NCBI GenBank assembly: GCA_913030785.1
Contig: CAJWER010000162.1
Span: forward strand, 1 to 6,882
Length of the DNA: 6,882 bases
Source: an uncultured Chloroflexota bacterium
GTDB lineage: Bacteria; Chloroflexota; Dehalococcoidia; Lucifugimonadales; CAJWER01
Direction: 5' to 3'
In this document: positions 6,198-6,882 of the stretch, in pieces
Layout of the letters: each line of letters opens with the position of its first letter
Position numbering within the stretch: position 1 is the stretch's first letter
Position numbers and translations under genes: made by a program
Notes under the pieces: generated by a model
What the model was told of the DNA's origin: nothing
The model's database searches: none
Seen by the model: only the letters and a program-made list of their open reading frames with translations

Positions 6198-6210
6198 CCA
6201 GCGTCGCTGG
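6198..6210. other. Short inverted repeat after the SDR stop, weak terminator candidate
   Basis: CCAGCGTCGCTGG is an odd palindrome with 6-base arms, five bases after the TAG. In RNA it would form only about a 4-bp stem with a 5-base loop, and no U-run follows. It may mark the operon end, but a rho-independent terminator is not supported. Confidence 0.25.
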
Positions 6211-6248
6211 CTGTATTAACAAGAAATCCACATCTATACAAAAGTCCG

Positions 6249-6283
6249 TACTGCCCCCAGAGGCAGAGTTTTGCTGGGTGGTG
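6249..6283 (+). repeat. Short leader repeat B, copy 2 (B2)
   Basis: This is the partner of 2502-2536 (31 of 35 identical). Two competing stems can be drawn: CTGCC (6251-6255) with GGCAG (6262-6266), and CCCAG (6256-6260) with CTGGG (6274-6278). The first stem has a mismatch in B1; the second is perfect in both copies. It lies 14 bases upstream of ATG 6298 and ends just before the GGAGG of the small ORF. Confidence 0.78.
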
Positions 6284-6285
6284 AT

Positions 6286-6290
6286 GGAGG
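6286..6290 (+). promoter_or_regulatory. Ideal ribosome binding site GGAGG for the 26-codon ORF
   Basis: GGAGG is 7 bases before ATG 6298. This is one of the best-spaced Shine-Dalgarno sites in the window and is the main evidence that the small ORF is, or recently was, translated. Confidence 0.65.
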
Positions 6291-6297
6291 TAATATC

Positions 6298-6378
6298 ATG
6301 GCGCAGCGGCGTGACACACCGTACGTCTGGGTAACGTGGCTAACTAAGCTGCTGGGATGTGTGGGTGCAGTAACATGA
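6298..6378 (+). CDS. 26-residue ORF, likely N-terminal remnant of a nuclease-like gene or a leader peptide
   Basis: ATG 6298 follows GGAGG at 7-base spacing and runs 26 codons to TGA 6376-6378. The peptide starts MAQRRDTPYVWVTWLTKLL and ends in GCVGAVT. The TPYxxVTWLTKLL part reminds me of the N-terminus of PD-(D/E)XK nuclease-family proteins common in Chloroflexota; this is from memory and unverified. If so, the frame diverges right after the LL, as expected for a gene cut short by a deletion or rearrangement. Its stop overlaps the likely start of the zinc-ribbon gene as ATGA, the usual layout for translational coupling. Alternative readings are a genuine short leader peptide, or a chance ORF. 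Confidence 0.45.
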   Translation: MAQRRDTPYVWVTWLTKLLGCVGAVT

Positions 6379-6833
6379 CAACTCCCGGTGACCCGATACT
6401 CTGCCACGAATGTGGGGCCGAACTAAGGGAAGGCTCCAACTTCTGCCCAAGTTGTGGGGCAACAAGTTGGGCAACAAGAATCAAAAAACCTGAGACAGCA
6501 TGCCGCTACTGCAAAACGGGATTGAACCCTGGTGACAGTTTCTGTCGTGATTGTGGTCAGGTGGTCTTCGCAGACAAGAACCTCGAAGCCGCAGTACGTA
6601 AGGCACTAGAGAAGCCCGAAGAGCCGCTGACCAAAGGGGTCATCAGGGAACTGACCAGCCTACATACATCGATGCCGCTAATAGAGACAGAAATCGAGGT
6701 CCTCTTCGGCATCGATTCCGCTGTCAACCTGACCAAGCTCAACCTCACGGCCAATCCGATTAAGACTAACTGGCTGGGCCGTAATGCTCACGTATCCGCC
6801 CTCAGGGCAAGAGGAGTGGACGTATCTTTGTAA
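6375..6833 (+). CDS. Double zinc-ribbon protein with a shortened leucine-rich-repeat-like tail
   Basis: The 152-residue product from ATG 6375 has two CxxC...CxxC zinc ribbons: Cys10/Cys13 with Cys24/Cys27 (CHECGAEL...FCPSCG) and Cys43/Cys46 with Cys57/Cys60 (CRYCKTGL...FCRDCG). The second half resembles pieces of internalin-type leucine-rich repeat proteins. NLEAAVRKALEKPEEPLT (69-86) looks like the LRR N-cap. VNLTKLNLTANPI (117-129) is a single recognisable repeat. HVSALRARGVDVSL (139-152) looks like the usual last segment. The intervening repeats seem to be missing, so the array may have collapsed. ATG 6375 overlaps the upstream stop (ATGA); ATG 6357 in the same frame would add six residues, and neither has a strong ribosome binding site of its own. 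No signal peptide or membrane segment is seen. The function is unknown; zinc ribbons usually bind nucleic acid or protein. Confidence 0.75.
   Translation: MTTPGDPILCHECGAELREGSNFCPSCGATSWATRIKKPETACRYCKTGLNPGDSFCRDCGQVVFADKNLEAAVRKALEKPEEPLTKGVIRELTSLHTSMPLIETEIEVLFGIDSAVNLTKLNLTANPIKTNWLGRNAHVSALRARGVDVSL
6449..6478 (+). repeat. Short tandem duplication inside the zinc-ribbon gene
   Basis: AAGTTGTGGGGCAAC (6449-6463) is followed directly by AAGTTGGGCAAC (6464-6475), the same unit less three bases, and then by AAG. It encodes the repeated ATS-W-ATR in the linker between the two zinc ribbons. The frame is kept, as expected from replication slippage. Confidence 0.55.
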
Positions 6834-6882
6834 AACACGCTGACTTCTTGGACAGACCACAAATCCCCAAAATGTAGCCACC

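Noticed and set aside
6216..6240. TTAACA and TATACA as a promoter for the zinc-ribbon gene
   Set aside because: The spacer is only 13 bases, too short for a sigma70 promoter.

Overview
The window is about 6.9 kb of bacterial sequence, GC-rich in most genes. All well-supported genes are on the plus strand. The gene set (an NHL-repeat beta-propeller, a maleate-isomerase-type Asp/Glu racemase-fold enzyme, a DAO-type flavoenzyme, a phosphotriesterase-like amidohydrolase, an extended SDR and a zinc-ribbon protein) and the way several products read suggest an uncultivated Chloroflexota, perhaps of the SAR202/Dehalococcoidia type. That assignment is inference from family resemblance; there is no rRNA or other phylogenetic marker here.

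Layout: (1) positions 3-794 hold the 3' part of an NHL-repeat gene cut by the window edge. (2) Positions 795-1715 hold a promoter, a perfect AGGAGG site and a TTG-started isomerase/racemase-family gene with both catalytic cysteines. (3) Positions 1716-2562 have no convincing gene. They hold a minus-strand open frame that may be a gene remnant, then two intergenic repeats (A1 and B1). (4) Positions 2563-3792 hold an FAD oxidoreductase whose codon third positions are much poorer in G/C than those of the other enzymes. (5) Positions 3793-4210 hold a second copy of repeat A (A2), then a sigma70-like promoter bracketed by a 9-bp inverted repeat. (6) Positions 4211-6193 hold a likely two-gene operon of a phosphotriesterase-like hydrolase/lactonase and an NAD(P)-dependent SDR. 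(7) Positions 6249-6833 hold a second copy of repeat B (B2), a 26-codon ORF with an ideal ribosome binding site, and a zinc-ribbon protein overlapping it by ATGA. The zinc-ribbon protein ends in what looks like a collapsed leucine-rich-repeat domain.

The enzymes look like a small-molecule catabolic set (amine or amino-acid oxidation, lactone/ester hydrolysis, alcohol/sugar oxidation, cis-trans isomerisation or racemisation). No substrate can be assigned from sequence alone. The hydrolase and SDR plausibly act in sequence, for example oxidation to a lactone followed by lactone hydrolysis. The most unusual content is non-coding: two repeat families with conserved hairpins, each present twice. 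A copies flank the atypical oxidase gene, and B copies sit just upstream of ATGGC starts of unrelated reading frames. I found no tRNA, rRNA, CRISPR array, transposase or complete insertion sequence.
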